A stretch of 64,000 bases of DNA from an uncultured Methanoregula sp. (GCF_963678795.1 NZ_OY787453.1:1364001-1428000), one strand, 5' to 3'. Shown: positions 18,544 through 28,291, counted from the first letter of the stretch. Notes: generated by a model not told the origin, from the sequence alone. Translations and numbers: made by a program.

Positions 18544-19541
18544 CGACGAAAGCTACGTTCTATACGGGTTCTTATTATTGCAACAATCGTCAGTTCGATA
18601 TTGATGATCCTGTAGCCAACCGGGATAATTGTTTATATCCGCTTTATTTATTGAAACAAAAATTTGCCGAGTATGATGTAGATTTATCCACCCAGGATAT
18701 CAATAAGCCAAAAGATTCGGATTTTATTATCTACAATGAAATGCCCCGGCGATACAGGATATCTCCCAAAAAACAGAATTATCTTCTCATTTTCGAATCG
18801 AAACTGATCCGGCCGCAAAACTGGAATATCAGGAATCACCGGTTCTTTAAGAAAATATTTACCTGGGATGATGATTTTGTTGACGGGGAAAAGTATTTTA
18901 AAATAAATTTTTCACACCAAGTTCCTTCAAGTCTACCGTCTATTGGAATAAATGATAAAAAATTATGCACACTGATTGCCGCAAATAAAGTGTATCACCG
19001 GCCCAATGAACTTTACTCGGAGAGAGTAAATGCTATCCGGTGGTTTGAAGGCAATCATCCACAGGATTTTGATCTCTATGGACAGGGCTGGGATCTGCGT
19101 TTCTACAGCGGTATTTTGGGTCATCTGAACTGCATAATGCCATTACGTCGGATCAGGCCCCCCACATTCAGTTCATACCGGGGTCCGATAAAGGACAAAC
19201 TCAGCGTTTTGAAAAATTACAAATTCAGCATCTGTTATGAAAATCTGAAAAATACAAAAGGTTACATCACCGAAAAGATATTTGATTGTTTTTTTGCAGG
19301 ATGTGTTCCTGTCTATTGGGGAGCACCCAATATTACGGATCATATCCCCCCGGATACGTTCATTGACCGACGGAAATTCAGTACTTATAACGAGATTTAC
19401 GAGTTCATGACTGATCTTCCCGATGAGAAGTATGCCCAATATTTGTCCGCAATTAGAAATTTTCTCCAGAGCGAAAAAATGGATCAATTTACTGCTGAAA
19501 AATTTGCAGACACCATTATTAAAGAGATCATATCTGAATAA
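18540..19541 (+). CDS. GT10 (alpha-1,3/4-fucosyltransferase-like) glycosyltransferase
   Basis: 333 residues. The C-terminal region holds the GT10 hallmark: KFSICYENLKNTKGYITEKIFDC (residues about 226-248) followed by AGCVPVYWGAPNI, the GDP-fucose-binding site, and an FSTYNEI segment. The N-terminal acceptor domain is divergent, as usual. GT10 enzymes use GDP-L-fucose, and GDP-colitose acceptance is also known for some bacterial relatives. With gmd and a fucose/colitose synthase upstream, donor supply is local. There is no membrane anchor. It overlaps the previous gene by four bases. GT10 is well known in bacteria and eukaryotes and I consider it uncommon in archaea. Confidence 0.85.
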   Translation: MTTKATFYTGSYYCNNRQFDIDDPVANRDNCLYPLYLLKQKFAEYDVDLSTQDINKPKDSDFIIYNEMPRRYRISPKKQNYLLIFESKLIRPQNWNIRNHRFFKKIFTWDDDFVDGEKYFKINFSHQVPSSLPSIGINDKKLCTLIAANKVYHRPNELYSERVNAIRWFEGNHPQDFDLYGQGWDLRFYSGILGHLNCIMPLRRIRPPTFSSYRGPIKDKLSVLKNYKFSICYENLKNTKGYITEKIFDCFFAGCVPVYWGAPNITDHIPPDTFIDRRKFSTYNEIYEFMTDLPDEKYAQYLSAIRNFLQSEKMDQFTAEKFADTIIKEIISE

Positions 19542-19573
19542 TAGATACCATTCATTTTGGAGATGATTCTTCA

Positions 19574-21058
19574 ATGCCCGCTGACATAATCAAGACGATA
19601 AAATCTCTCCAGAATATGTATCTTTTCAAATCGTTCGGCCTGATCTCACTCTCAAAAGTCATTTATGCAGCAACTTCTTATCTCCTTTTGATTCTCTATA
19701 CAAATGCCTTAAATCCCGAAGATTATGGAAAAATAAGCCTGATCTGGATATTTGTTACCGTTATCTCCATTATTATTGATTTCCGGCTTAACACCGCATT
19801 CAGTATCAAATATTACAAGGAAGACAAAACGCAGAATATTACGAATATTTATTCCGTTTTAATTTTTAATTTCCTGATTTTGATCTGTATTTACTGTGTT
19901 TTTGTTTTTTTCCCCCAGTTACTGGATTATCTCATTGGTTTTTCAATAGATTCCAATGTAAAAAACCTGGTTTTTGTACTGCTCTTTTTTATGGTCTGGG
20001 GGAATTTTTTTACCAATCTCTTAATGATCTCAAAAGAGGCAAAAAAATATTTTTATGTGATGTGCGTATTCAATATCGTTCTGATTTTTTCAAGCATCCT
20101 GCTTCTCCGTCTTTCCCCGTCTAATTACCTGGTTTATCTCATCTCATTTTTTTTAGCCTATTTTTTTGTGACTCTCCTTGGTATCGTCCATTTATTCCTG
20201 CATTTCAGACCAACAAAAAATACCTTTTTCTGTACGGAAAGTTTACAACGACTGATTAGAATCAGTCTGCCGTTAATACCGGATGGGTTATTGTTATATA
20301 TTTTAAGCTGGGCCGACCGGTATATGCTGGACTATTATTCCGGATTGTATATTGTCGGGATTTATACCGTTGCATACTCATTCTCGACTTTTATCAGTTA
20401 TCTGAACGGTTCTTTCGGGCAGGCCATCACTCCCCTGATATATGAAATTTATTCAAAGTCCGTTGAAACCTATAAGAAAATTATCAACATGTTGTTGAAA
20501 TGCTACTGGCTTGTCCTTTCGGCTCTCGTCCTGGGATACCTGATCCTGCTTAAAGAAGTGTATCATTTCTTTATTGCGAGCAATTACAGCGAAGGGTTCA
20601 GTGTTCTGCCGTTGTTAATATTCGGCGTTGTTGTCAGCGGCGCTACATCCTATTTCGGTGCAACAATATTATTGAAAGAAAAAACCAATGTCGTGTTTTT
20701 GTTCACATTCATAGCGGTAGTATCCAACATTCTGATGAATTTTGCCCTGATCCCGATATTCGGCATATATGGAGCGGCTACTGCGACACTGCTCAGTTAT
20801 TTTATTCAGTTCATATTAACGTTAAAGCTCACCCAGAAACTGATGCATATCGATTACGACTACGGGTTTATGCTGAAAACAATTGGGTTATTCCTGATCT
20901 TCATCTGTATCCTGCAGATCGTTTATCTTCTTCATCTGGATCATCTGGTGGAATTCGGTGCAGGCATTGTAATCTTTTTACTTTACATCACCATAGTCTA
21001 TAACATATTCAGTGTAAAGAAATTATTCCAGGAAGTGATTGTAAATCTTGATTTCTGA
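19574..21058 (+). CDS. Wzx-type polysaccharide flippase
   Basis: 494 residues with about 12-14 membrane spans throughout, very rich in Leu, Ile and Phe. The arrangement of paired helices and the central SLPLIPDGLLLYILSWADRYML segment (around residues 234-255) match the polysaccharide transport (PST/Wzx) branch of the MOP superfamily. These move polyprenyl- or dolichyl-linked oligosaccharides across the membrane. GGAG about 12 bases before the ATG supports the start. It ends 11 bases inside the following GT2 gene. It presumably exports the glycan built by this cluster. Confidence 0.85.
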   Translation: MPADIIKTIKSLQNMYLFKSFGLISLSKVIYAATSYLLLILYTNALNPEDYGKISLIWIFVTVISIIIDFRLNTAFSIKYYKEDKTQNITNIYSVLIFNFLILICIYCVFVFFPQLLDYLIGFSIDSNVKNLVFVLLFFMVWGNFFTNLLMISKEAKKYFYVMCVFNIVLIFSSILLLRLSPSNYLVYLISFFLAYFFVTLLGIVHLFLHFRPTKNTFFCTESLQRLIRISLPLIPDGLLLYILSWADRYMLDYYSGLYIVGIYTVAYSFSTFISYLNGSFGQAITPLIYEIYSKSVETYKKIINMLLKCYWLVLSALVLGYLILLKEVYHFFIASNYSEGFSVLPLLIFGVVVSGATSYFGATILLKEKTNVVFLFTFIAVVSNILMNFALIPIFGIYGAATATLLSYFIQFILTLKLTQKLMHIDYDYGFMLKTIGLFLIFICILQIVYLLHLDHLVEFGAGIVIFLLYITIVYNIFSVKKLFQEVIVNLDF

Positions 21059-22094
21059 AAATGATATGCCACTCGTTACGGTATGTGTACCCTGTTATAA
21101 TGCCGGGAAAACCATTTTGAAAACTCTCAATTCGATCGTCAGCCAGACGTATAAAAACCTGGAAATTCTTGTTGTCGATAATGTTTCAACGGATAATACC
21201 GTGAGTATCTGCAGGAGCGTTAAGGATTCAAGGATAAGAATTGTCCAGAATGAGAAAAATATCGGGGGTGAAAATAACTGGAGCCGGTCAATAGAGCTTG
21301 CAACCGGAGAATATATTGCCGTTTTCCATTCCGATGATCTGTACTGCCCGACACTTGTTGAAAAGCAGGTTCAGGCATTCAGACAATATCCGGAAATCAA
21401 TGCTGTGTTTCCCATGTCCTATCTTATTGATCCGAATGATCGGATCATTGGAGAACGCCCGTTACCGAAAGAGCTGAAAAATAAAAAAGAAGTGAGTTTC
21501 GATGAACTGTTTGTTGCAATTTTAACCAATCACAATTCATTTCTTACAACACCCGGCGTGATGGTCAGAGGTGAATTGTACAAGAAGCTCGCCCCGTTCC
21601 GGCTCGATATATTCGATACCGCCGCTGATCTCGATATGTGGTTCCGGATCTCAAAGTCCGGCCCGGTAGTACTTATCGATGAATACCTGATGAAATACCG
21701 GATAAGCCCCACGCAGGGAGGTTACCTGATCGTTTCCGTCCGCGAGGAGGAAGCAGCTTTTTACAAAGTGATGGACGCATACCTGCCAGGCGTTGCGGCG
21801 CACTATCCCATTCCAAAAAACAGCCTTGACCGGTATGAATTATTCCGGAATAATGACAGGATCAAACGATCAATGAACATGATCCTGAATGGGAAAACCT
21901 CCGCTGCAAAACCCCTGTTAAAACAGAGCATATCCCCGGGGATCTTCAGGAAACTCGTTAAAAATTTTTATAATACCTACTCGCTGATCCTGGTTATGAT
22001 GGGGATTGTATTATATCTCTCCATCTTCGTTTCGGGCGAGAGGGCGGCAGCAGGATTTTTCAAGAAAATCTTCTACTATTACCAGTTCATGTGA
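21048..22094 (+). CDS. GT2-family glycosyltransferase with C-terminal membrane segment
   Basis: 348 residues. A classical GT-A N-terminal domain has VTVCVPCYNAGKTI near 9-22, VVDNVSTDNT near 42-51 and the metal-binding HSDDLY near 95-100. Acid residues further on (DTAADLDMWFR) fit the catalytic base region. A hydrophobic helix near 312-332 could anchor it to the membrane. The start is either TTG 21048 or ATG 21066, the latter beginning just before the GT-A core. It is the last plus-strand gene of this part of the cluster. Its stop overlaps the tail of the convergent membrane gene by eight bases. Confidence 0.8.
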   Translation: MISENDMPLVTVCVPCYNAGKTILKTLNSIVSQTYKNLEILVVDNVSTDNTVSICRSVKDSRIRIVQNEKNIGGENNWSRSIELATGEYIAVFHSDDLYCPTLVEKQVQAFRQYPEINAVFPMSYLIDPNDRIIGERPLPKELKNKKEVSFDELFVAILTNHNSFLTTPGVMVRGELYKKLAPFRLDIFDTAADLDMWFRISKSGPVVLIDEYLMKYRISPTQGGYLIVSVREEEAAFYKVMDAYLPGVAAHYPIPKNSLDRYELFRNNDRIKRSMNMILNGKTSAAKPLLKQSISPGIFRKLVKNFYNTYSLILVMMGIVLYLSIFVSGERAAAGFFKKIFYYYQFM

Positions 22095-23856
22095 GATAGT
22101 AAACGTCAAATCCCCCATTTTTATAAATGCCGTTCAGTGACGGGTCGCGACCCATGCGGGAAAAGTCTTCGGCAACGTAATTCTTGACCGGCCCCCAGGT
22201 GAAGAGCGTCTTATCCATCTGCTGGATAACGACATAGGAATAAGCCGGCAGGATTTCCCTGAGGCTGCGGTGGGAATCATAGCCGAGATGCGGCGGGAGG
22301 ACCAGTCCTTCCTTGACTAACCCCCGGGGGGACCAGAGATCGTGACGGGGTTCAAGTTTCGCTTTAGAAAGAAAAATCTCCCCGAACGTACCCGGGGTAA
22401 CAGATATTCCGGAAATTAATCCTGTAACTTCTTTCTCATCGATGAACCAGTGCATACCACTGAATTGATTCTGGGAGATCTGGTCATTATTATTATATAT
22501 GAAATCAGACTGGTAGGCTTTTGCAACTCCAAAGAGCGTGAATGAAACGAGGAATATAATTACCATGATCTTATACGGGATAATCCATTTACTTATACTG
22601 GTTTCCCGGGGTCGCATGAAATGGTATAAAACATATCCTATGCAGGGGGTTGACAATATGAGGATGAAGACCTGAAACCGGTCGAATGGATTGAAATACA
22701 GGTTAACAAAGTATGAAATCATGACTAACCCTATGATAAAAAGAATCGGGATATATAGTACCGTGATTTTTGTTATTTGATTTTCGATTGCCCGCTTCCT
22801 GAAGATGAGAGGCACTGATAAGATTGCGAATGCCAAGAAAACAATAGTCCCGGAATATCCTTTAATCATCCGGACAAAAAATTCACTTAAAACACGCGTC
22901 GGATGATAATTGTATAGTGTCGATATCCGATCAAGACCCGTTACAATCATGGTAAAATGAAAATCATTATAGATCCAGAAAAGGGACCAGAGGCATACGA
23001 AGAGCAGGGGAAGTAATAAAAGGTTGATTTCTGGCATGCTCCGCGTTAAGAAATGAAGGATGTCGGCCTCACTTACGATCTCAATAATAACAACCCCCAG
23101 CAACAGCAGAATAACAAAAAATGTTGGAACAATGTGCAAAACCGGGAATAGCAATAATGAAATTAGTAATAAAAACGTCCAGTTGAACGCTTTTGTTCTC
23201 ATACAGACAAACGTTAAAAAAATTACCATGGGTATGAGTAAATTCGCAAACCTGTTTGGTGTGAAAAGGAGGTAGGAATTTGTTGACAGGAGCATCATGC
23301 CCGCAACAAGAGCAATTACCTGCTGTCCTTTCTCCGGTAATACTTCCCTGATAAACAAGTACACAAAAAATAAACTGCATAGCGTGATAACTAACGGCAA
23401 ATATTTCCCGATGGTCATTACCGGCAGGTTTCCGATAAGGGAGAACTGGACAGCAATTATATGCGTGATCGGATAGAACGTGTCGATCTGTCCCGTTGTA
23501 AAAATTTCCTGGATATGGGAGATATGATCCAGAGGATCCCCGGCATCGAGAAATGCATATCCTCGGATAATCCATAATGATAAAATTGCGATATAACTCA
23601 GTATTACTAAAAACAATCCCAGTATCAAAAATTTTTGATCCTGGCGGTTTTTACCCTCAATAAACAGGATTATGATGGATATTCCGATAACCAGGTTGAG
23701 GACGATTGAGATCCAGAAAATCAGCGGAGTGGATGAATAAATTGAAACTTCATATCCTGTTGCCGGGAATTCATGAGAAACCAAAATTCCAACAATGTAT
23801 AATATGAACAAAAAGATAAATATGCATTTTATAACATTGGTATTTCTCAATTGCAT
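22087..23856 (-). CDS. Polytopic GT-C-like membrane protein
   Basis: 589 residues. About 12 membrane spans cover residues 10-460, then a soluble C-terminal domain of about 130 residues ends in GIYKNGGFDVYYLT. An acidic loop with DAGDPLDHISHIQEIF after the third or fourth span, plus the C-terminal NGGFDVYY ending, resembles archaeal GT-C/PMT-type membrane proteins that use lipid-phosphate sugars. A Wzy-like polymerase is another possibility. I cannot name the family with certainty. Its 3' end meets the plus-strand GT2 gene with eight bases of overlap. The 300 bases upstream (23857-24156) contain no gene I can support. Confidence 0.65.
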   Translation of the reverse strand: MQLRNTNVIKCIFIFLFILYIVGILVSHEFPATGYEVSIYSSTPLIFWISIVLNLVIGISIIILFIEGKNRQDQKFLILGLFLVILSYIAILSLWIIRGYAFLDAGDPLDHISHIQEIFTTGQIDTFYPITHIIAVQFSLIGNLPVMTIGKYLPLVITLCSLFFVYLFIREVLPEKGQQVIALVAGMMLLSTNSYLLFTPNRFANLLIPMVIFLTFVCMRTKAFNWTFLLLISLLLFPVLHIVPTFFVILLLLGVVIIEIVSEADILHFLTRSMPEINLLLLPLLFVCLWSLFWIYNDFHFTMIVTGLDRISTLYNYHPTRVLSEFFVRMIKGYSGTIVFLAFAILSVPLIFRKRAIENQITKITVLYIPILFIIGLVMISYFVNLYFNPFDRFQVFILILSTPCIGYVLYHFMRPRETSISKWIIPYKIMVIIFLVSFTLFGVAKAYQSDFIYNNNDQISQNQFSGMHWFIDEKEVTGLISGISVTPGTFGEIFLSKAKLEPRHDLWSPRGLVKEGLVLPPHLGYDSHRSLREILPAYSYVVIQQMDKTLFTWGPVKNYVAEDFSRMGRDPSLNGIYKNGGFDVYYLT

Positions 23857-24156
23857 AGAGATGGTAATTTATTGTTTCTGCTATTAATTATTCATCTCGG
23901 TCTGGATTTAGATCTCATAAAGAGATTGTGAAACCGCGGGTGGAGATGGTGATATTCCGGTTTATTGCTGATACTGCCATTTCAGAATCATCTTCTGCTC
24001 GTAATGTCTTGTTTGTTCGGTGGACAATTTGCCGTTTATTGATCATATCCGGCGCCCGCTGCCTATTTAGATCTTACGTCCCTCTTGAACATTGATTAAA
24101 GAATAACGAAGTACTGAGACTATATCAATTCTACAGATTCATGCAATTTTTGTTGC

Positions 24157-25008
24157 ATGTATATTGAAAACACTCCCAATTTCGATCAATTATTAATGTT
24201 TGATGTTAAAAAAATTACTATGTATATTAAATCAAAAATCCTGTCTTTTTTAAGATGCATATTTAACAATTATTCTTTTACAATGAGATACGGTCTATCA
24301 AAAGGTCTAAAACTCAAAGGTTTCATGGGTTTATATTACTCCCTTATTCCAAAAAAATTTTATAAAGAAGATCTTTTTTTCTTAAATTTTAACTTCGAAA
24401 ATATGACGATATTTGATATTGGCGGTCATGATGGAACATTAACCCTTTTTTTTGCTAAATCCGTCGGTCCAAACGGAAAAATCTATGCTTTCGAGCCGAA
24501 TCCTTTTAATTATGAATATCTTCTCCAAAATTTACAATTGAATAATTCAATGAATGTTGAACCATTTCAACTAGCAATTGGTGCAAGTAGTTATAATGCA
24601 AAATTCGTATTTAGAAATGATGGCACGTTTGGAACCGGAACTTTGGATAAAGAAATTCAACAGCAGATTATTAATGAACAGAATTATTCGATAGTTGAAG
24701 TTAAGGTAGAATCAATAGATAATTTATTTAATAATAAAAAATTATCCAAGCCAGATTTCGTGAAAATTGATGTCGAAGGGCTTGAATTTGATATCTTACA
24801 AGGAATGCAAATGACCCTCAAAGAATACAAACCAAATTTATTCATTGAAATTCATGGTGCGAATATTAACGACAAAATGAAAAATGCGAATGAGATCATC
24901 AGTTTCTTAACAGGATTTAATTATTCTTTTTATCATATTGAAACGCAACAAATCGTCTCGATAAAAACAACGGATTTACCTATACAAGGTCATTTGTTTT
25001 GTAAATAA
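24157..25008 (+). CDS. FkbM-family methyltransferase
   Basis: 283 residues. The SAM-binding motif FDIGGHDGT is near 86-94, with YAFEPNP near 110-116, then SIDNLF and the FkbM signature DFVKIDVEGLEFDILQGM near 204-221, and LFIEIHG. FkbM enzymes O-methylate hydroxyls on sugars or polyketides. The gene is clearly richer in A/T than its neighbours and stands alone in the plus direction between minus-strand genes, which suggests separate acquisition. Several in-frame ATGs (24157, 24199, 24220, 24283) are possible. The core domain begins at about residue 60, so the true start may be later. It probably methylates the surface glycan. Confidence 0.8.
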   Translation: MYIENTPNFDQLLMFDVKKITMYIKSKILSFLRCIFNNYSFTMRYGLSKGLKLKGFMGLYYSLIPKKFYKEDLFFLNFNFENMTIFDIGGHDGTLTLFFAKSVGPNGKIYAFEPNPFNYEYLLQNLQLNNSMNVEPFQLAIGASSYNAKFVFRNDGTFGTGTLDKEIQQQIINEQNYSIVEVKVESIDNLFNNKKLSKPDFVKIDVEGLEFDILQGMQMTLKEYKPNLFIEIHGANINDKMKNANEIISFLTGFNYSFYHIETQQIVSIKTTDLPIQGHLFCK

Positions 25009-25009
25009 T

Positions 25010-25100
25010 CAAATTTTCTCGTTTTACAAGATTGAAATAAATTGCTTCGAGATTCATTAAAATCTTTTCCTGATTATAAATATCATTTACTATATTTTTG
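25010..25100 (-). pseudogene. C-terminal fragment of a second GT4 glycosyltransferase
   Basis: On the minus strand this translates as KNIVNDIYNQEKILMNLEAIY, nearly the same as the end of the intact GT4 protein at 26352 (KNIVKDIYNWEKIVMNLEAIY). The DNA is close to identical over about 70 bases with 26375-26445. It is the leftover 3' end of a paralogous gene, or a partial duplication, beside transposase debris. Confidence 0.65.
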
Positions 25101-25109
25101 GTAGTGTCT

Positions 25110-25405
25110 CTATTCTTCTGTAAAATCAGGAGCACTTATATCCAGAGAAATTATTTTATTCTTCACAGATAAATACCGGATAATCTGTTGTTCCAATGAC
25201 CGGGATGTTGCCCGGGGAGACCGTTTCGGCTCAGTCTTCTTTGGTTTTAATCCATTATCCTGATCATGACTATGGGCTTTTGCCCCTCGTCTCACCGTCC
25301 TTTCGGAGATGGTATACATCTCTTAGATTTCCTTTGCACTTCGTATTCCTTTTTCATAGAATACGACTGCTTTGGCCTGATTTCCATCGTCGCTTTCACC
25401 CGTAA
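25110..25405 (-). pseudogene. Transposase N-terminal remnant (helix-turn-helix, IS481/IS630-like)
   Basis: Minus-strand translation gives AKAVVFYEKGIRSAKEI, a stop, then EMYTISERTVRRGAKAH and NGLKPKKTEPKRSPRATS with LEQQII. This is the Trip-type helix-turn-helix N-terminus seen in IS481- or IS630-class transposases. An in-frame TAA interrupts the first helix, and after LEQQII the match ends abruptly. The DDE catalytic domain is missing. No terminal inverted repeats or target duplication could be identified. The element is dead and adjoins the GT4 fragment at 25010-25100. Confidence 0.65.
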
Positions 25406-25521
25406 GTACCTGATTGGTGCTCTTGAAACGGACATAAATTATGTCACTGTTTTAGGACAGAAATACTGGCACGCTACATTTAAGTATGCAGTTTTTGTTT
25501 CTAATGAAGGGTGAAATTTCT

Positions 25522-26349
25522 TCAAATCCCCTTTTGATAAATTATCGAGTACCTGTCCCAGATATTATGCCCGGCTACTTCCGAACTGACTACCCCCAAA
25601 GGTAAGTTTTTCATCATGTCAACGCTGTTTATCGACTTATCCCTGTTGGACAGATGGAGATGATCATGTTCAATATCGATATCCCACTGATGGAGCCCAA
25701 GCCAGTTTTCTGCGGTGCCTTCATTGATAAAGCCCTGCATTATGATATAGCCCCCGGGTTTTGTGATATGAACAATATTATTCACAAACTTGACTGGATC
25801 CTGGGAATGATCAATGGCATTTTCCGTGTAAACTAAATGGAAATTATTTTCCGGAAACATTTCCTGTAATGTCTCCCCGGTCCCCTTAAGGCATGTCAGG
25901 TCATACCCCGTATGGTATTTTTTATGCAGCCCGTTATAAAATTCCGCCAGCGGATCCACGGTCGTAACCTTAACATTGAATTTTTTTATTATGGCATCGG
26001 TAAAAAACTGGGTTGTCGGGCCACAACCGACATCGATCAGGCATAATGGCTCGCTGAACCGGGTTTCGAGATCCTGTAATGAGGAGAGAATCGGTTGTTT
26101 GGGCTCAATGATCTGTCTCCATTGTGTGCCTTTTGGGTTTTCTGCATAAAACTGGTGGAAGAACCGTTTGAAAAAGAAAATTTCCGAAGGAAAATTCGGT
26201 TGCGATAATAATTTTGACTTAACGGTACCATAAATAAGTTCAGAGTAAATCCCGATAATATCAAAATCCAGATGGGTTAAATCAAACTTGATACTTTTAA
26301 TAATTCTCTGGCCAACATCAGAATCCAAAACCGGAAATAATTTTCCCAT
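25522..26349 (-). CDS. Class I SAM-dependent methyltransferase
   Basis: 275 residues. Motif I is IDVGCGPTTQF near 104-114, motif II TVDPLAEF near 127-134, and a later motif LVYTENAIDHSQDP near 166-179. PGGYIIMQGF then follows, a complete SAM-binding Rossmann core. The roughly 100-residue N-terminal part is unrecognised. No sugar-specific feature is visible, but the location as last gene of the minus-strand glycan operon, two bases after the GT4 gene, suggests O-methylation of a glycan. The gene ends about 120 bases from the transposase remnant, which marks the operon's end. Confidence 0.8.
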   Translation of the reverse strand: MGKLFPVLDSDVGQRIIKSIKFDLTHLDFDIIGIYSELIYGTVKSKLLSQPNFPSEIFFFKRFFHQFYAENPKGTQWRQIIEPKQPILSSLQDLETRFSEPLCLIDVGCGPTTQFFTDAIIKKFNVKVTTVDPLAEFYNGLHKKYHTGYDLTCLKGTGETLQEMFPENNFHLVYTENAIDHSQDPVKFVNNIVHITKPGGYIIMQGFINEGTAENWLGLHQWDIDIEHDHLHLSNRDKSINSVDMMKNLPLGVVSSEVAGHNIWDRYSIIYQKGI

Positions 26350-26351
26350 AA

Positions 26352-27497
26352 TTATTTAACTCCCTTATAAAAACTGGAATAAATTGCTTCGAGATTCATT
26401 ACAATCTTTTCCCAATTATAAATATCTTTTACTATATTTTTTCCATTACTCGCGGATATTTCTTTTTCTTTTGCTGTGATGGAGAGGATGGCCGCAACCA
26501 GGGCCGGTTCATTCCGCTCGATAACAATGCCTGCAATGTGCGGCTCTGTGGATAAACCGCAGCCGGTAGTAATAATTGATGGAGTCCCGCATGCCCATGC
26601 CTCTAGTACGGAGATCCCGAACACCTCATTCGTGGAGGGAAGGACAAAAACATCGGCATCAACCAGTGCCTCGATTTTTTCCTCTCCATATTTTGGTCCC
26701 GTAAGAATGATGTCCTTTAAATCGATTAACCGTTTCACTTCATCGGAAATGCTTTCCAGATAACCGGAATCCGGTCCAATCAATACCAGTTTATACCGGG
26801 GATGATCAGCAACCAGCTTCATAAACGACTGGATGAGAAAATCAATACCTTTCGTTGTGTGCAACCTCCCGATATATAAAATTATGAAACAGTTGTCAGG
26901 AACAGAATATTTTTTCCGGAACCTGCCTTTTTCCGGGAGGTTCTTATATTCCGACAAATTTATTCCATTGGGCAACATCACGAGCTTATCTGCAGGAATC
27001 CCGAATTTCAGATGATCTTCCCGGTCAGCCTGCGTCAGTACAATAAATTTGTCGACCGTATTCACAATGCGCTCCTTCCAGGTCAGATCAAACATCGTTT
27101 TTGGAAATGAATTCGGGGGCCGGTTTAACAGGGTGCCATGGGCCTGAAGCACGACCGGTATTCCCAGCCTTCGCGCATTTTTACAGATAATGATATTCTG
27201 GTATGATCGGAAATCGTGTAAATGAACCACGTCGAACTCTGATAAATGATCCTTGATCCATTGGACAAAAGACGGTGTATAAAAAAAACATCTCAGGGAG
27301 ATTACTGACCTGAACGGAATAACCGGGACACCGGCGTGCTTCAGCTCATTCATGAGATCTTCAGAAAAAGAATAGTCGCTGCATACAATGGTGACAGAAT
27401 GCCCGCGATTAACCAGTTCTTTTGCCTGGTTGGTACAGACATTGGTTACCCCCCCGGCATTGGGGAATAATTCCGGAGCAACGTGCAGTATCTTCAT
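26352..27497 (-). CDS. GT4-family glycosyltransferase
   Basis: GT-B enzyme of about 381 residues from the ATG at 27497 (MKILHVAPELFPNAGG). An ATG at 27521 would add eight unlikely residues, and neither has a good ribosome site. Visible features are the glycine loop GGVTNV, LHDFRSYQN, the donor-site segment YIGRLHTTKGIDFL near 213-226, and the GT4 EX7E-like region NEVFGISVLEAWACGTP. Such enzymes transfer hexoses from nucleotide donors with retention. The gene is packed between an SDR gene (45 bases) and a methyltransferase (2 bases). Its 3' end is duplicated at 25010-25100, evidence of recombination. Confidence 0.85.
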   Translation of the reverse strand: MKILHVAPELFPNAGGVTNVCTNQAKELVNRGHSVTIVCSDYSFSEDLMNELKHAGVPVIPFRSVISLRCFFYTPSFVQWIKDHLSEFDVVHLHDFRSYQNIIICKNARRLGIPVVLQAHGTLLNRPPNSFPKTMFDLTWKERIVNTVDKFIVLTQADREDHLKFGIPADKLVMLPNGINLSEYKNLPEKGRFRKKYSVPDNCFIILYIGRLHTTKGIDFLIQSFMKLVADHPRYKLVLIGPDSGYLESISDEVKRLIDLKDIILTGPKYGEEKIEALVDADVFVLPSTNEVFGISVLEAWACGTPSIITTGCGLSTEPHIAGIVIERNEPALVAAILSITAKEKEISASNGKNIVKDIYNWEKIVMNLEAIYSSFYKGVK

Positions 27498-27541
27498 GGC
27501 AGCAGATAAATGGCAATGCAAAACGCAATTGTGTATTCGCC

Positions 27542-28291
27542 TTATTCCGTACTTAATCTGATGGTTGCCCCGCCATCTACGACCAGGGACTGCCCCGTTA
27601 TAAATGAAGACCGTTCAGAATCCGCTAAAAATAAAATTGCCTGAGCAATCTCATCGGGACTTCCCACGCGGCCAATAACGGTCCGTTGTGCAAGTTCCTC
27701 CAGCTGCGCACTGACGTTATCCGATCCCAGGTGCCCCCGTTTCATGCCACTGCGCAACATCGGGGTATCCACTGCACCCGGCAATACCGCATTGACCCGG
27801 ATTTTTTTTGGTGCAAATTCTATTGCCATGTTCCGGGTCATGGTTTTTATCGCTCCCTTGCTTGCAGCATATGCCGCAATATTCGCTGATGTGGCAATTG
27901 CATGTACTGAACTGATATTCACAATAGCCCCGCCGTGTTTGGCCATCAGCGGATACGCCAGCTTTGAACAATAAAAAAACGACCTGACATTCGTATCGAA
28001 TACCGCGTCCCACTCCTCAATGGTTGTCTCAACCAGTGGCTTGCATATCTGGAGAGCCGCATTATTGACGAGAGCATCGACAGATCCCTCGTCATGCTCA
28101 ATTTCAGAAAACAGGTTCCGGATATCTTCGGGTTTCGAAAGATCTGCAGATATATAATGATCTACCCCTTCGATTCGCTCCGCTTTCCTCCGGGAGATGC
28201 CAATGACATGCCATCCCTCCCGGGAGAATAACCTGGCTGCAGCATTGCCAATCCCGCTTGATGCCCCGGTTATCACTACGGTTTTTTTCAT
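27542..28291 (-). CDS. Short-chain dehydrogenase/reductase (classical SDR)
   Basis: 249 residues. The cofactor motif TGASSGIG is at 8-15, NNAA at 76-79, catalytic Ser128, Tyr141 and Lys145 (YAASK), and the typical PG motif LPGAVDTPM near 174-182. All catalytic residues are intact. It is similar to 3-oxoacyl-ACP reductases and polyol/sugar dehydrogenases. Position directly after a 2-hydroxyacid dehydrogenase (four-base overlap) and before a GT suggests reduction or oxidation of a keto group on the sugar precursor. No lipid-synthesis gene is nearby. The specific substrate is unknown. Confidence 0.85.
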   Translation of the reverse strand: MKKTVVITGASSGIGNAAARLFSREGWHVIGISRRKAERIEGVDHYISADLSKPEDIRNLFSEIEHDEGSVDALVNNAALQICKPLVETTIEEWDAVFDTNVRSFFYCSKLAYPLMAKHGGAIVNISSVHAIATSANIAAYAASKGAIKTMTRNMAIEFAPKKIRVNAVLPGAVDTPMLRSGMKRGHLGSDNVSAQLEELAQRTVIGRVGSPDEIAQAILFLADSERSSFITGQSLVVDGGATIRLSTE

